Shown piece after piece: positions 36,085 to 45,711 of a stretch of DNA of 64,000 bases (position 1 is the stretch's first letter; every line of letters begins with the position of its first letter). The notes beneath the pieces are model-generated. The model saw nothing but the letters and a program-made list of their open reading frames with translations. It searched no databases and was not told where the DNA came from. The DNA is from Ochrobactrum sp. CGA5 (GTDB lineage Bacteria; Pseudomonadota; Alphaproteobacteria; Rhizobiales; Rhizobiaceae), in contig NZ_VCIG01000005.1 in the NCBI RefSeq assembly GCF_006345815.1, positions 372,001-436,000 of the forward strand, read 5' to 3'. The translations under genes and the position numbers were made by a program.

Positions 36085-37148
36085 GCTGCGATAGTCCAGC
36101 AGTCAGCAGCATTGAACCCAGCCACGACATCCGTTCCGGGTGCCCATTCACGCGCTTTTCTGTCCAGACGCACAATGAAACCATAAGCGCCGCCATCAAG
36201 CTGGATACGCAGATGATCCCCTTGATAAACGCTGTCGGTCACGCATGTCTTGAGAAGATTGTCCGCGCAGCTTTCACTACCCAGCTCAATGCGCTCAGGC
36301 CGGATGGATAAGAGAACTTTCTGTCCTGTCACCAGCGTTCCTTTTGACGATGCGGTTAAGGTGCCGCCATCCTTCAGGCGAATAATGGCGCTGGTACCCG
36401 CCACACGCTCGACTGTCCCTTCAGCGAGATTGGTTTCACCTATGAATTCGGCGACAAACCGCGTCTGCGGCTCGTCATAGATTGCGCGCGGCGTGCCAAT
36501 CTGTTCGATTTTCCCTTTGTTGAAAACGGCGATCCGGTCCGACATGGTCAGCGCTTCACTTTGGTCATGTGTGACGAAGACAATCGTGAGCCCTAACCGG
36601 CCGTGCAACTCCCGGATGTCGAGCTGCATCTGCTCACGCAACTGCTTGTCGAGCGCGCCGAGCGGTTCGTCCATCAAGACTACACCCGGTTCGAAAACCA
36701 GTGCACGGGCAAGCGCCACGCGCTGTTGTTGCCCGCCAGAGAGCTGTGATGGCTTGCGTTCACGCATGGTGGACAGCTGCACCATATCGAGCACCTTATC
36801 GACCAGCTTGCCAATCTCCGCTTTGCCAAGACCTCGCATCTGAAGCGGAAAGGCGACATTCTCGCCAACTGTCATATGCGGAAACAGAGCATAGTTCTGA
36901 AAGACCACCCCCATATTGCGTTTATATGAAGGCACCGTATTGATTGCCCTGCCATCAACGTAAATCGCTCCACTGCTTGGACTTTCAAAGCCGGCAAGCA
37001 TCATCAAAAGCGTCGTCTTGCCTGAACCGGAAGGACCAAGCAGACTGACGAATTCACCGCGATCAATATCGAGGTTCAAATCATCTATAACTCTGAAATC
37101 ACCATAGAATTTGCTGATATTCTTGAAGCGGATGCGGCAGTCCGTCAA
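36081..37148 (-). CDS. polyamine-type ABC ATPase (PotA-like)
   Basis: A 355-residue CUT1/PotA-like ATPase: Walker A GPSGSGKTT near residue 40, signature LSGGQQQRV near 137, Walker B VVLMDEPLGALDK, switch VTHDQSE, and a C-terminal TOBE domain (LSIRPERIEL, VYQGDHLRIQLDGG). It couples ATP to uptake through the two permeases that follow. Confidence 0.92.
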   Translation of the reverse strand: MTDCRIRFKNISKFYGDFRVIDDLNLDIDRGEFVSLLGPSGSGKTTLLMMLAGFESPSSGAIYVDGRAINTVPSYKRNMGVVFQNYALFPHMTVGENVAFPLQMRGLGKAEIGKLVDKVLDMVQLSTMRERKPSQLSGGQQQRVALARALVFEPGVVLMDEPLGALDKQLREQMQLDIRELHGRLGLTIVFVTHDQSEALTMSDRIAVFNKGKIEQIGTPRAIYDEPQTRFVAEFIGETNLAEGTVERVAGTSAIIRLKDGGTLTASSKGTLVTGQKVLLSIRPERIELGSESCADNLLKTCVTDSVYQGDHLRIQLDGGAYGFIVRLDRKAREWAPGTDVVAGFNAADCWTIAA

Positions 37149-37219
37149 TGAAACACTCCACCTTCCGGAAACAGGGAAGACCCCGCCGATACTGCGCCGG
37201 CAGAGCCACGACTGTATAT

Positions 37220-38263
37220 TTACTTAGCCAGCCAAGCGTTAAAACGCTTCGTCAACTCTTCAGAATTATCGATCCAGAAATCAACGTCAAGCGGAAGAGC
37301 GTCTTTCAGATTGGCTTCCGCTGTTGGAAGATCCGATGCAAATTCCGCAGGCACCTTGCTTGCAGCTTCCTTGTTCGGCAAACCGTAAGCGACATATTTC
37401 GGCAATTTCACCTGATTGTCGGGCTGACTGGCAAAAGCAATGAAATCCTGTCCCGCATCCTTGTTCTCGGCATCTTTCAGGATCACCCAGCTATCGACAG
37501 CATAAATACTGCCCGGCCAGACCACCCTGAAGTTCTTGCCTTCACTCCTGTTTATGCCCGTTATGCGTCCATTGTAGGCCGACGCCATCACGACTTCGTC
37601 CGACGCCAAGAACTGTAAAGGTTGTGCCCCCGCTTCCCACCAGACGATGTTCGGCTTCAATTCATCGAGCTTTTTGAACGCGCGATCAACGCCATCCGGG
37701 GTTGAAAGCACATCGTAGACCTCATCCTTGCCCACCCCATCGGCGAGGAGTGCGAACTCAAGCGTATACTTCGCGCCCTTACGCAACGAGCGTTTGCCCG
37801 GGAATTTCTCCACATCCCAGAAATCGGCCCAGGATTGCGGGCCGTCTTTCAGTTTGTCCGCATTGTAAGCGATGGCTGTCGACCACACGATCGCCCCTAC
37901 GCCGCAATCATGGACCGCGCTGTCGAGGAACTTGTCCTTGCCACCAACTTTGTCCCAATCGATCTTCTCGTAGAGACCGTCTGCACAGCCGAGAGCTAGT
38001 TCTTCGGCTTCTACTTGCACGACATCCCAGTTGGGTTTACCTGCTTTAACCTTAGCCTGAATGACACCGTAACCGCCGTCCCAAGATTCATCCAGCAAAG
38101 GTTTGCCGGTCTTCTCGGAAAAAGGCTTGAAATAAATTTCACGCTGGGCGTCCTGATAGTTCCCACCCCAGGAAACGACCGTCAGGTCTCGGGCGGCAGC
38201 GGAGCCGGAATAAAGTGCAGTTGCGAGGAGTCCACCCATCAGGGCTAGGCGCGCAATTTTCAT
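37220..38263 (-). CDS. polyamine-type ABC binding protein (PotD-like)
   Basis: A 347-residue periplasmic protein of the PotD/PotF type: signal peptide MKIARLALMGGLLATALYSG, then RDLTVVSWGGNYQDAQREIYFKPF and WDVVQVEAEELALGC. The ATG at 38263 has GGGGA 8 bases before it; an upstream ATG pair (38278, 38269) is in poorer context. It is the first gene of the operon. The ligand could be a polyamine or another small organic cation; the sequence does not settle it. Confidence 0.9.
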   Translation of the reverse strand: MKIARLALMGGLLATALYSGSAAARDLTVVSWGGNYQDAQREIYFKPFSEKTGKPLLDESWDGGYGVIQAKVKAGKPNWDVVQVEAEELALGCADGLYEKIDWDKVGGKDKFLDSAVHDCGVGAIVWSTAIAYNADKLKDGPQSWADFWDVEKFPGKRSLRKGAKYTLEFALLADGVGKDEVYDVLSTPDGVDRAFKKLDELKPNIVWWEAGAQPLQFLASDEVVMASAYNGRITGINRSEGKNFRVVWPGSIYAVDSWVILKDAENKDAGQDFIAFASQPDNQVKLPKYVAYGLPNKEAASKVPAEFASDLPTAEANLKDALPLDVDFWIDNSEELTKRFNAWLAK

Positions 38264-38426
38264 CGACATATTCCCCATTCTGGTTCGACGGGTTGTTCCC
38301 GCCGTTGCTGTAATGAGGCCATGCTAACTTGATCAGTAATCGTGAGCAACATTGTAGTCGCCCGAGAATACAAAAGTCGTATCCGCCCTGTCGAAAGGAA
38401 CAAATCCGGGCGAGGGTCCCCCAGAT

Positions 38427-38680
38427 CTGCCCCACGCCGATGCACATCGTTGCAAGAGCGTACTTGCCGCCATTAAAGGAGAGTTCGAGCGCCGCTGCGT
38501 ACCCGCAGTGCGCGCCCTAGACATGCCAAGCGGATGTCCAAGTGCTATCGAGCCGCCATTCGGGTTGACACGATCGTCGTCGCCGGCAATTCCAAGATTA
38601 CGCGATACTGCCAGACCTTATGATGCATGATTGAGCACGATAAAGTCGAAGACAACCTCTTCGTTGGCTTGAAGAACCCT
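38427..38680 (-). pseudogene. relic of the 3' end of a beta-ketoadipyl-CoA thiolase gene
   Basis: Read on the minus strand from about 38680, one frame gives RVLQANEEVVFDFIVLNHAS, an in-frame TAA (38618-38620), then [10 protein letters not shown] and [20 protein letters not shown] (the thiolase active-site block). A 1-base frameshift near 38508 leads to [16 protein letters not shown] and CIGVGQ, the closing thiolase motif with its catalytic Cys. The thiolase text fits the C-terminus of PcaF-type thiolases. The 5' part is missing. It is a dead fragment, in the gap between the PotD-like gene and adenine deaminase. Confidence 0.82.
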
Positions 38681-38741
38681 ATGAGATGTTTCCCACTTAA
38701 AAGAACTTCGCAGCATTCTCGACGCGGGCCCAGAAGGGTGA

Positions 38742-38906
38742 CATGACTATCTTCCCGTCGAACAACGCATTCAGAGCCCGCTCGCTTCGGTCGATCACGT
38801 CATCATATTGGAATGCGGGTGTATCGCATGGTCCGACATGTCAGCAGTGCTTGCGAAGAACCAGGAGATCGTAGAAGAACTGCTGGGTGTCAACGGCATG
38901 CACTAA
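38742..38906 (+). other. unassigned open fragment beside the thiolase relic
   Basis: This frame has no start codon with a ribosome site. It reads VDHVIILECGCIAWSDMSAV and then LAKNQEIVEELLGVNGMH up to the TAA at 38904-38906. The text looks like the C-terminal part of a racemase-like or regulatory protein, but I cannot name a family. It may be another gene relic; the whole 38279-38906 stretch outside it and the thiolase relic shows nothing else recognisable. Confidence 0.3.
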
Positions 38907-40598
38907 TCAGTTGCCAACGAACTCGAACTTGTCCACATCTACAAGGCCCCTGTCGGTAATCTTGAGATGCGGGATCACAGGCAAGGCGATGAAGGCCAGT
39001 TGCAAAAATGGTTCTTCCAGAACCGAGCCCAGTTCTTCGGCGGCGTGACGCAGAACACGAAGCTGATCGCGGACTGTTTCGTATGGCTCAGCGCTCATTA
39101 ATCCGGCAATGGGCAAAGGCATTTCTGCCAACACCTCACCGTCTCGCACGACAACAAAACCACCTTCAATCTCGCCCAGTCGGTTGGTCGCCATAGCAAT
39201 ATCTTCGTCTGACGTGCCAACCACACAGATATTATGGCTGTCATGACTTACGGTTGAGGCGATTGCACCCGATTTCAAACCAAAGCCGTGCACAAATCCG
39301 GTAGCGATATTTCCATTCTTGCCGTGACGTTCGACGACAGCGATCTTAACGACATCGTTCTCAAAATCCGGCTCAACACCGTTCGGGCCAACCTTGAGGT
39401 CGAATTCGAGACTATCTGTAATAATCTTACCGGGAATTATACCAATCGCGCGGGTCTTGCCGCTGTTGGAATGAGAGCGAAAACTGGATGCGGTTACTTT
39501 GGGTGCCTTAACGCTATTGCGCCCGACGGGAGCAACCGGCTTGCGAGTGGCGAACAAGTCTTCTGAGACCACCCTGCCCGCAGACAATACCATCTGGGCA
39601 TGACAGCCTTCAAGACTATCCACCACGACAAGGTCGGCCCGTTGGCCCGGCGCGATCAGACCACGATCGAAAAGACCGAAAGCACGTGCTGCGGAAATGC
39701 TCGCAGCCCGGTAAATGGCAATCGGCTCCACACCACCTGCAATAGCCGTCCGGATGAGGTAATCGAGATGGCCCTGATCAGCTATATCGAGCGGATTACG
39801 GTCGTCAGTGCATAACGCCAAAAACGGAGCGTGGCGCTCGGTAATGATCGGCATGAGCGCTTTAAGATCCTTGGAAACCGACCCTTCGCGCACCAGCACA
39901 TGCATTCCTTTGCGCATCTTCTCGAGTGCTTCTTCGGCACTTGTCGCCTCATGTTCGGTACGAATACCTGCGGAAATATACCCGTTCAGGTCGAACCCGC
40001 GCAGAAGTGGTGCATGCCCATCAATATGCCGCCCTTGAAACGCCTTGAGCTTCGCCATGCATTCGGGATCTTTTGCCAAAACACCGGGAAAATTCATGAA
40101 CTCCGCAAGACCGATTACTTTGGGATGGTCGACAAAAGGCAAGAGATGATCGATCAGAAGCTCGGCACCAGAAGTCTCCATATGGGTCGCGGGTACGCAG
40201 CTCGAAAGCTGTACGCGAATATCCATGATCGTTTCCAAAGCACTATCGAGAAAAAACTCGATGCCTTCAATACCCAGCACGTTTGCAATCTCGTGTGGGT
40301 CGCAAATGACTGTAGTCACGCCCTGCGGCAACACACAACGATCAAACTCGTGCGGCGTCACGTGTGAAGATTCTATGTGAAGATGCGTATCGATGAATCC
40401 CGGCACGACGATCCGTCCGGCAATGTCGATTTCATGTTTGCCCCGATAGTCGCCCAATGTTCCGACAATCCTGTCATCGCAGATTGCGATGTCACTTTCG
40501 ACAAGTTCACCAGTCACGAGATCGAAAAAACGGCCCCCCTTCAGCACGATGTCGGCGGGCTCCCGACCCATGCCTTGATCGATCATCCGTTCCAGCAT
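38907..40598 (-). CDS. ade: adenine deaminase
   Basis: A 563-residue amidohydrolase that deaminates adenine to hypoxanthine. The family marks are [24 protein letters not shown] near residue 70 (metal-binding HxH), [12 protein letters not shown] near 105, GHAPLLRG near 195, and the C-terminal [18 protein letters not shown] domain. The ATG at 40598 has GAGG 7 bases upstream; a GTG one codon earlier is less well placed. It lies 105 bases, including a strong hairpin, after the D-aminopeptidase-like gene. Confidence 0.94.
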   Translation of the reverse strand: MLERMIDQGMGREPADIVLKGGRFFDLVTGELVESDIAICDDRIVGTLGDYRGKHEIDIAGRIVVPGFIDTHLHIESSHVTPHEFDRCVLPQGVTTVICDPHEIANVLGIEGIEFFLDSALETIMDIRVQLSSCVPATHMETSGAELLIDHLLPFVDHPKVIGLAEFMNFPGVLAKDPECMAKLKAFQGRHIDGHAPLLRGFDLNGYISAGIRTEHEATSAEEALEKMRKGMHVLVREGSVSKDLKALMPIITERHAPFLALCTDDRNPLDIADQGHLDYLIRTAIAGGVEPIAIYRAASISAARAFGLFDRGLIAPGQRADLVVVDSLEGCHAQMVLSAGRVVSEDLFATRKPVAPVGRNSVKAPKVTASSFRSHSNSGKTRAIGIIPGKIITDSLEFDLKVGPNGVEPDFENDVVKIAVVERHGKNGNIATGFVHGFGLKSGAIASTVSHDSHNICVVGTSDEDIAMATNRLGEIEGGFVVVRDGEVLAEMPLPIAGLMSAEPYETVRDQLRVLRHAAEELGSVLEEPFLQLAFIALPVIPHLKITDRGLVDVDKFEFVGN

Positions 40599-40650
40599 CA
40601 CGTTACCTCACATTTCCGGAATCATTTGTCGAAAGTTACCACAATGCAAG

Positions 40651-40681
40651 ACGCGGCGGTAAGGTCACCCTTCCGCCGCGT
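40651..40681 (-). other. strong hairpin between the D-aminopeptidase-like gene and ade
   Basis: ACGCGGCGG pairs with CCGCCGCGT, with an inner AAGG/CCTT extension across a 1-base bulge. It lies 23 bases past the stop of the upstream gene. No T-run follows on the minus strand, so it could be an attenuator or an mRNA-processing element rather than a full terminator. Confidence 0.65.
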
Positions 40682-40703
40682 TCTCAACTCTCTGATGCTC
40701 AGA

Positions 40704-42212
40704 TTAACGGACGTACTCAATCGTCCTGGCTCGGCTGAGAACCAACTCGACACGATTGTCTTCAAGGCTGTGCAGGCAGACACGCTTGGTCCATGGACCG
40801 TCGTGCAACGTGAACAGGGCACGCCCTTGACCAAGATCTTCCAATGGCATGGCCCGGCGCGTCGGTCCTACACCCATAATGAGGTGGCCATCCTTGATAT
40901 CAAAACTGGCGCCATAGGGGGATGCCTGCCAATGGCCGTCGAGTTCCCGGCAAATTGGCTTCACTGTGACCGGCTTCAATCGGCGCGGCACGTATCCGAT
41001 CTCGCCTTCCAATTCCGTACCGGTCCAACGAAGCTGAACCGGTGAAGACGGAGAAAGGGATGAGAACCAGCCACTACCGACATCATAAAGCGTGTCTTCG
41101 CAATCCAGCCAGTTGGCTATACCGTTACGCATTTCCAGCCAGAACGGCCCGCTCTCGGTCACATAAATCCCGTCTGGGATCGTGCAGTTGGTCTCCGGCA
41201 ACGGCAATCCGTTAAGAGCGGCCATGCAATCGCGCGCCATCTTATAGGTGTTGGCGTCTTCACGGTTTGAAACAACAATCATACCGGTTTTCGAGACCGG
41301 ATCGAGCAAAAAATAGCTCTTGTAGCCCGGGTGCGAGCCACCATGTCCGACAAAACGCTTGCCGGCTACTTCGTTCCACCGCAATCCAAGCCCGTAACCG
41401 GATACGCGTCCGTCCGCGAGATGGCGATCGGCTGACAACTTATCGAGTATGCCATTGAACGCGCCTTCACCATTAACGAGTGCTTGCGCCCATTTCGTCA
41501 GCGCCATACCACTGCCAGTCAGACTGCCGGAAGCCGAAATGTGCAGGCCAGCGGAGCTGAGTTGCCATTTTTCGCCAGCCTTCCAGTAACCCGGCACCAG
41601 ATCTGCGACCGGGTCATTCCAAACGTCTGGAGCTTCCATGAAAATATCGAGAGGCGCTGCAATATCCGATTTCACGAAGTCATTGAAGCGAAACCCCTTC
41701 CGTTCCAATGCAGCTTCCACCAGACGATAGCCAGTGTTGGAATAGGAAATCTCTGACCCCGCATCAAAATTGAGACGGTTGAGAGAAGCAAGGAATTCCA
41801 GAAGCTGATCAGCTTCTGTTTCCGTGTAAACGGACAGCCCCAGAAGTGTGAGACATTCCCGCGTGTCAGGCAGACCACCAGTCATGTCGAGTGCACGACC
41901 GACGGTGACATCGGCGAGTGGACTTTGCAGCTCAGGCAGATGATCGCCAAGCCTATCCTCGAGGCCGATAATATCGCTGTGCTTGAGAACCATCGCACAA
42001 AACGCATGTTTCGTGACCGATGCGTAGCGAACAACAGTATTCGCGGTGAATGGTACGCCCGTAGCAAGACTCTCAAGCCCGCTCGCATAAGCAAACTTTA
42101 CACCATCTGCGCCGAAACCGATGATAACGCCGCCTGGCTCATTCTTAGCCCACGTTCTCGAAAAGACTTTCGCGGCGAGGGAAGCCGCATTCCAGTCAGC
42201 ATGCGTTGACAT
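40704..42212 (-). CDS. D-aminopeptidase-like serine hydrolase (class C beta-lactamase fold)
   Basis: A 502-residue penicillin-recognising hydrolase. The N-terminal domain has the active-site SxxK (YASVTKHAF, near residue 66), YxN (ISYSNTGY, near 155) and HGG (FVGHGGSHPGYKS, near 285). The last about 170 residues are beta-rich, like the two C-terminal barrels of D-aminopeptidase (DAP) of Ochrobactrum anthropi, which releases N-terminal D-residues. No signal peptide, so cytoplasmic. It begins 10 bases after the ABC ATPase of a dipeptide-type importer, which suggests the importer delivers D-residue peptides. That role is inferred. Confidence 0.85.
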   Translation of the reverse strand: MSTHADWNAASLAAKVFSRTWAKNEPGGVIIGFGADGVKFAYASGLESLATGVPFTANTVVRYASVTKHAFCAMVLKHSDIIGLEDRLGDHLPELQSPLADVTVGRALDMTGGLPDTRECLTLLGLSVYTETEADQLLEFLASLNRLNFDAGSEISYSNTGYRLVEAALERKGFRFNDFVKSDIAAPLDIFMEAPDVWNDPVADLVPGYWKAGEKWQLSSAGLHISASGSLTGSGMALTKWAQALVNGEGAFNGILDKLSADRHLADGRVSGYGLGLRWNEVAGKRFVGHGGSHPGYKSYFLLDPVSKTGMIVVSNREDANTYKMARDCMAALNGLPLPETNCTIPDGIYVTESGPFWLEMRNGIANWLDCEDTLYDVGSGWFSSLSPSSPVQLRWTGTELEGEIGYVPRRLKPVTVKPICRELDGHWQASPYGASFDIKDGHLIMGVGPTRRAMPLEDLGQGRALFTLHDGPWTKRVCLHSLEDNRVELVLSRARTIEYVR

Positions 42213-42222
42213 GAAAACTCCG

Positions 42223-42963
42223 TCAGGCAGGTTCTTCCAGATTGACGCTTAGAGCGCGCAATTCTGTGGTATGCGGATGCGTTGTCCGCCCAGCGCGCAA
42301 ATCCTCGGCGCTAAGCTGTTCCACCATCTCGCCGTGCTGCATCACCCCCACCTGCGGACAGAGATGCGCTATCACAGCGAGATTGTGGCTCACCAGCACA
42401 TAAGTGAGATTCTTTTCCGCGCGCAAGTCCCCGAGAAGATTGAGAATTTCGGCTTGCACTGAAACATCAAGGGCCGAGGTAGGTTCGTCAAGCAGGAGAA
42501 CTTCCGGTTCAGCAATCAGCGCTCGAGCAATTGCCACACGCTGTCGCTGCCCGCCAGAAAGCTGGTGTGGAAACCGAAATCGCGCAGCTTTAGGCAAGGC
42601 AACTTCGTCAAGAACCTTTTCAATACGCTTGTCTATATCGCCGATACCGTGGACCAGCAGAAGCTCGCTCAGGATACGATCGATGGTCTGTCGAGGATGC
42701 AGTGAACCAAAGGGATCCTGGAACACCATCTGCACCTGACGGTAGAAGGTGGTTGCGCGCTTCGGGGCTACGTCCTTGCCATCAAATGCGATGCGACCAC
42801 TCCAATGTTCGTTGAGACCAGCCATTGCGCGCAAGATAGTAGATTTGCCGGAGCCGCTTTCACCCACAATGCCGAAGCTCCCGCCCTTCTCAACGTGGAA
42901 GGATACACCCTTGACGACTTCACGCTCGTTGAAGCTGATGCGGAGTTGATCAATTACAATCAT
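42223..42963 (-). CDS. peptide ABC importer ATPase 2 (DppF/OppF-like)
   Basis: A 246-residue ATPase: Walker [10 protein letters not shown] near residue 34, signature LSGGQRQRV near 140, Walker [16 protein letters not shown]. The typical OppF C-terminal zinc/linker end is short. It overlaps the ATPase gene before it by ATGA and precedes the D-aminopeptidase-like gene by 10 bases. Confidence 0.92.
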   Translation of the reverse strand: MIVIDQLRISFNEREVVKGVSFHVEKGGSFGIVGESGSGKSTILRAMAGLNEHWSGRIAFDGKDVAPKRATTFYRQVQMVFQDPFGSLHPRQTIDRILSELLLVHGIGDIDKRIEKVLDEVALPKAARFRFPHQLSGGQRQRVAIARALIAEPEVLLLDEPTSALDVSVQAEILNLLGDLRAEKNLTYVLVSHNLAVIAHLCPQVGVMQHGEMVEQLSAEDLRAGRTTHPHTTELRALSVNLEEPA

Positions 42964-43790
42964 GAGTTCAGCCAGCTTTCTTCACGATTGAGAACCGGCA
43001 ATCGTTCACGGGGATGCATAAGCGACGGAATGCAATTGAGAAGTCCCTTCGTATAGGGATGCTCGGCACGCACAAGCTCGGAAGCTTTCAGCTCCTCCAT
43101 GATTCGGCCCATATACATGACCATCACGCGGTCGCAGAAATGCGACACGAGTGGGAGATCGTGGCTGATGAGAAGAAGCCCCATTCCGCGTTTGGAAACC
43201 AGATCGTCGATCAGGCGAAGAATTTCCGCCTGCACAGTGGCATCTAGCGCTGATGTCGGTTCATCAGCTATCAGTAGTTCAGGATCTGGCGCCAGCATCA
43301 TGGCGATCATGACACGCTGGCCCATGCCTCCAGATACTTCGTGCGGGTAAAGCTTGGCCACTTCGCGCGGATTGCGGATCATGACCTGATCGAGAAGATC
43401 AACCGCAGCGTCCATCGCCTGACGTTTACTACCGCCTTTGTGGGTACGCCACGCTTCAGCTACCTGTACGCCAATGGTTTTGACCGGATTAAGCGAATAT
43501 TTGGGGTCCTGTAGAATAAAGCCAGCCCGCTTGCCGCGTATCTGACGCATACCGCGTTCAGTGGCTGACAGAATGTCTATGCCATCGAAGGAAAGCTTAT
43601 CGGCCTTTACTTCTGCGATCGGCGGCAGCAATTTCATGAGAGCTCGGGCGGTCAAAGATTTGCCCGAGCCGCTTTCGCCGACGATCCCGAGTTTTTCACG
43701 ACCAAGCTGAAGTGAAATACCGCGCACAGCATCGAAACGGCTAGTGCGCGTTTCAAAACTGATCCGTAGATTCTTAATATCAACCAGCAT
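42960..43790 (-). CDS. peptide ABC importer ATPase 1 (DppD/OppD-like)
   Basis: A 276-residue ATPase: Walker [10 protein letters not shown] near residue 36, signature VSGGMGQRV near 150, Walker [17 protein letters not shown], and the oligopeptide-ATPase C-terminal segment [16 protein letters not shown] that is diagnostic for the Dpp/Opp family. A TTG at 43802 also opens the frame, but the ATG at 43790 has GAGAG upstream and is preferred. Confidence 0.92.
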   Translation of the reverse strand: MLVDIKNLRISFETRTSRFDAVRGISLQLGREKLGIVGESGSGKSLTARALMKLLPPIAEVKADKLSFDGIDILSATERGMRQIRGKRAGFILQDPKYSLNPVKTIGVQVAEAWRTHKGGSKRQAMDAAVDLLDQVMIRNPREVAKLYPHEVSGGMGQRVMIAMMLAPDPELLIADEPTSALDATVQAEILRLIDDLVSKRGMGLLLISHDLPLVSHFCDRVMVMYMGRIMEELKASELVRAEHPYTKGLLNCIPSLMHPRERLPVLNREESWLNS

Positions 43791-43798
43791 CTTTTCTC

Positions 43799-44701
43799 TC
43801 AATTCTGCTTCGGGTCGAGCACGTCGCGCAGACCGTCACCGAGAAAATTGAAGGCCAACGATACGAGGAAGATCGCAATGCCGGGAATGGTGGCAACCCA
43901 CCATTGTTCGAAAATGAAGCGCTTGGCAGTGGCAATCATCGCACCCCATTCAGGCGATGGCGGTTGCGCGCCCATTCCCAGAAAGCCAAGGCTTGCAGCG
44001 GTGATGATGATCGAGCTCATGTCGAGCGTAATACGCACAATGACGCTCGGTACACAAAGCGGCATGATGTGACGCAGAATGATACGGAAAGGCGATGCAC
44101 CAGTCAGCTTGGCTGCTGCGATAAAATCGCTCTTGCGCAGGGTCATGGTTTCCGCACGAGCCAGACGTGCATAGGGTGGCCAGGCGGTCAAAGCGATTGC
44201 AAGCACAGCGCTTTCGACACCTGGCTTCAGCGCAGCCACAAAGGCAAGGGCAAGGATCAATCGCGGAAATGCAAGAAAGACATCCGTGACACGCATCAGC
44301 GCCGTATCGACAATACCGCCGAAATAACCCGCTATGCAACCGATGAAGAGTCCGATTGGCGCAACGAGAATGACGACGGCGATAACCATTCCAAGGGTTA
44401 CGCGACCCCCGTAAAGAATACGCGATAGAATATCGCGGCCAAGTTCGTCGGTCCCAAACCAATGCGTGGAAGTTGGAGCAGAAAGACGATTACCGAGATC
44501 CTGAACGCTCGGATCGTATGGCGCCAGAAACGGTGCGGCCAGCGAAAGAACGACGAAAGCGACGATGATAAAAAGACCAATCATCGCGAGCGGATTGGCA
44601 CGCAGGTTTACCCAGATGCGATACCGCCGGCCCCAATTGGCTTGCAAGCGAGAGGCGGGAGATTCATCCAGCGCCCAGTTATGAAAATTGGCAAAAATCA
44701 T
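43799..44701 (-). CDS. peptide ABC importer permease 2 (DppC-like)
   Basis: A 300-residue membrane protein with six hydrophobic segments. The first helix (LAMIGLFIIVAFVVLSLAAPFLAPYDP) and HWFGTDELGRDILSRILYGGR are the DppC/OppC N-terminal block. The EAA-type loop (AAAKLTGASPFRIILRHIMPL) is near residue 200. It overlaps the preceding permease by ATGA. Confidence 0.93.
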   Translation of the reverse strand: MIFANFHNWALDESPASRLQANWGRRYRIWVNLRANPLAMIGLFIIVAFVVLSLAAPFLAPYDPSVQDLGNRLSAPTSTHWFGTDELGRDILSRILYGGRVTLGMVIAVVILVAPIGLFIGCIAGYFGGIVDTALMRVTDVFLAFPRLILALAFVAALKPGVESAVLAIALTAWPPYARLARAETMTLRKSDFIAAAKLTGASPFRIILRHIMPLCVPSVIVRITLDMSSIIITAASLGFLGMGAQPPSPEWGAMIATAKRFIFEQWWVATIPGIAIFLVSLAFNFLGDGLRDVLDPKQN

Positions 44702-45711
44702 CGGACACGCGGATCCAGAATTTTATAGAGGATATCGGCGAGTAGATTAAGGCCGACATAGATGACGCCGATGAGCAGTGTCGCCCCAACGACAGGATTC
44801 ATATCCGCATTCATCAGCGATACTGTCAGATACTGGCCAAGGCCGGGCCAGCTAAAGACGGTCTCTGTAACAACAGCACCTTCCAGTAGACCTGCATATG
44901 TAAGCGCCAAAACTGTTACAAGCTGCACGGCAACGGTCGGAAAGGCGTGTTTCCAGATGACCGAGGTGAGTGACAAGCCTTTCGCTCGTGCCGTAATCAC
45001 GAATTCACCCTTCAGCGCGTCGAGCATGAAAGCGCGGGTCATACGCGTGATGTAAGCCATACTGAAATAGGCAAGGATCAATACCGGCTGTATCATGTGA
45101 TAGATGGCATCCCGGAATGCATCCCAGTCACCCTCAATGAGGCTGTCCATCGTTAGCAAGCCGGTAACATGTGGGATCATACCCTCATAAATTATATCCT
45201 GCCGTCCAGGTCCCGGTGCTATATCGAGCGTCGCATAGAAGACGAGCAGCGATATCAATGCCAGCATGAAAACCGGAACGGAGTGACCCGCAAGACAGAG
45301 CACGCGGATCGTCTGGTCTACGACTGAACCCTGCCGGACGGCGGCCCATACACCCAGCGGAATACCAATCAGCGCGGCAACAAGGAGCGCCGCCGTTGCT
45401 AGTTCCAATGTTGCTGGGAAATAGCGGGCGATGTCCTGTGTCACCGGATTGCGGGTCAGGATCGAATTGCCGAAATCACCGTGCAGCACTTGTCCTACAT
45501 AGTGCACGAACTGGACCACAAGTGGCTGATCCAGACCCATCTCTGCGCGGACACGCTGGATAACAGCCTCCGGTGCGTTGTCGCCAACTGCAGCAATGAC
45601 AGGATCGACGGGCATAACGCGACCGATCATGAAAGTAATAACCATAAGTCCGAACAGCGTGATCAACACGCTGCTCAGGATACTGGTCAGGTTCTTGAGG
45701 CTTTTCTTCAC
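44698..45711 (-). CDS. peptide ABC importer permease 1 (DppB-like)
   Basis: A 337-residue membrane protein. The DppB/OppB block at the N-terminus includes VITFMIGRVMPVDPVIAAVGDNAPEA near residue 24, and LDQPLVVQFVHYVGQVLHGDFGNSI near residue 60. The first codon is GTG, overlapping the binding-protein stop. It forms the pore with the DppC-like permease. Confidence 0.93.
   Translation of the reverse strand: MKKSLKNLTSILSSVLITLFGLMVITFMIGRVMPVDPVIAAVGDNAPEAVIQRVRAEMGLDQPLVVQFVHYVGQVLHGDFGNSILTRNPVTQDIARYFPATLELATAALLVAALIGIPLGVWAAVRQGSVVDQTIRVLCLAGHSVPVFMLALISLLVFYATLDIAPGPGRQDIIYEGMIPHVTGLLTMDSLIEGDWDAFRDAIYHMIQPVLILAYFSMAYITRMTRAFMLDALKGEFVITARAKGLSLTSVIWKHAFPTVAVQLVTVLALTYAGLLEGAVVTETVFSWPGLGQYLTVSLMNADMNPVVGATLLIGVIYVGLNLLADILYKILDPRVR

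Noticed and set aside
40377-41045. 222-codon plus-strand frame opposite ade and the D-aminopeptidase-like gene
   Set aside because: A shadow of two conserved minus-strand genes; no start context and no protein family.
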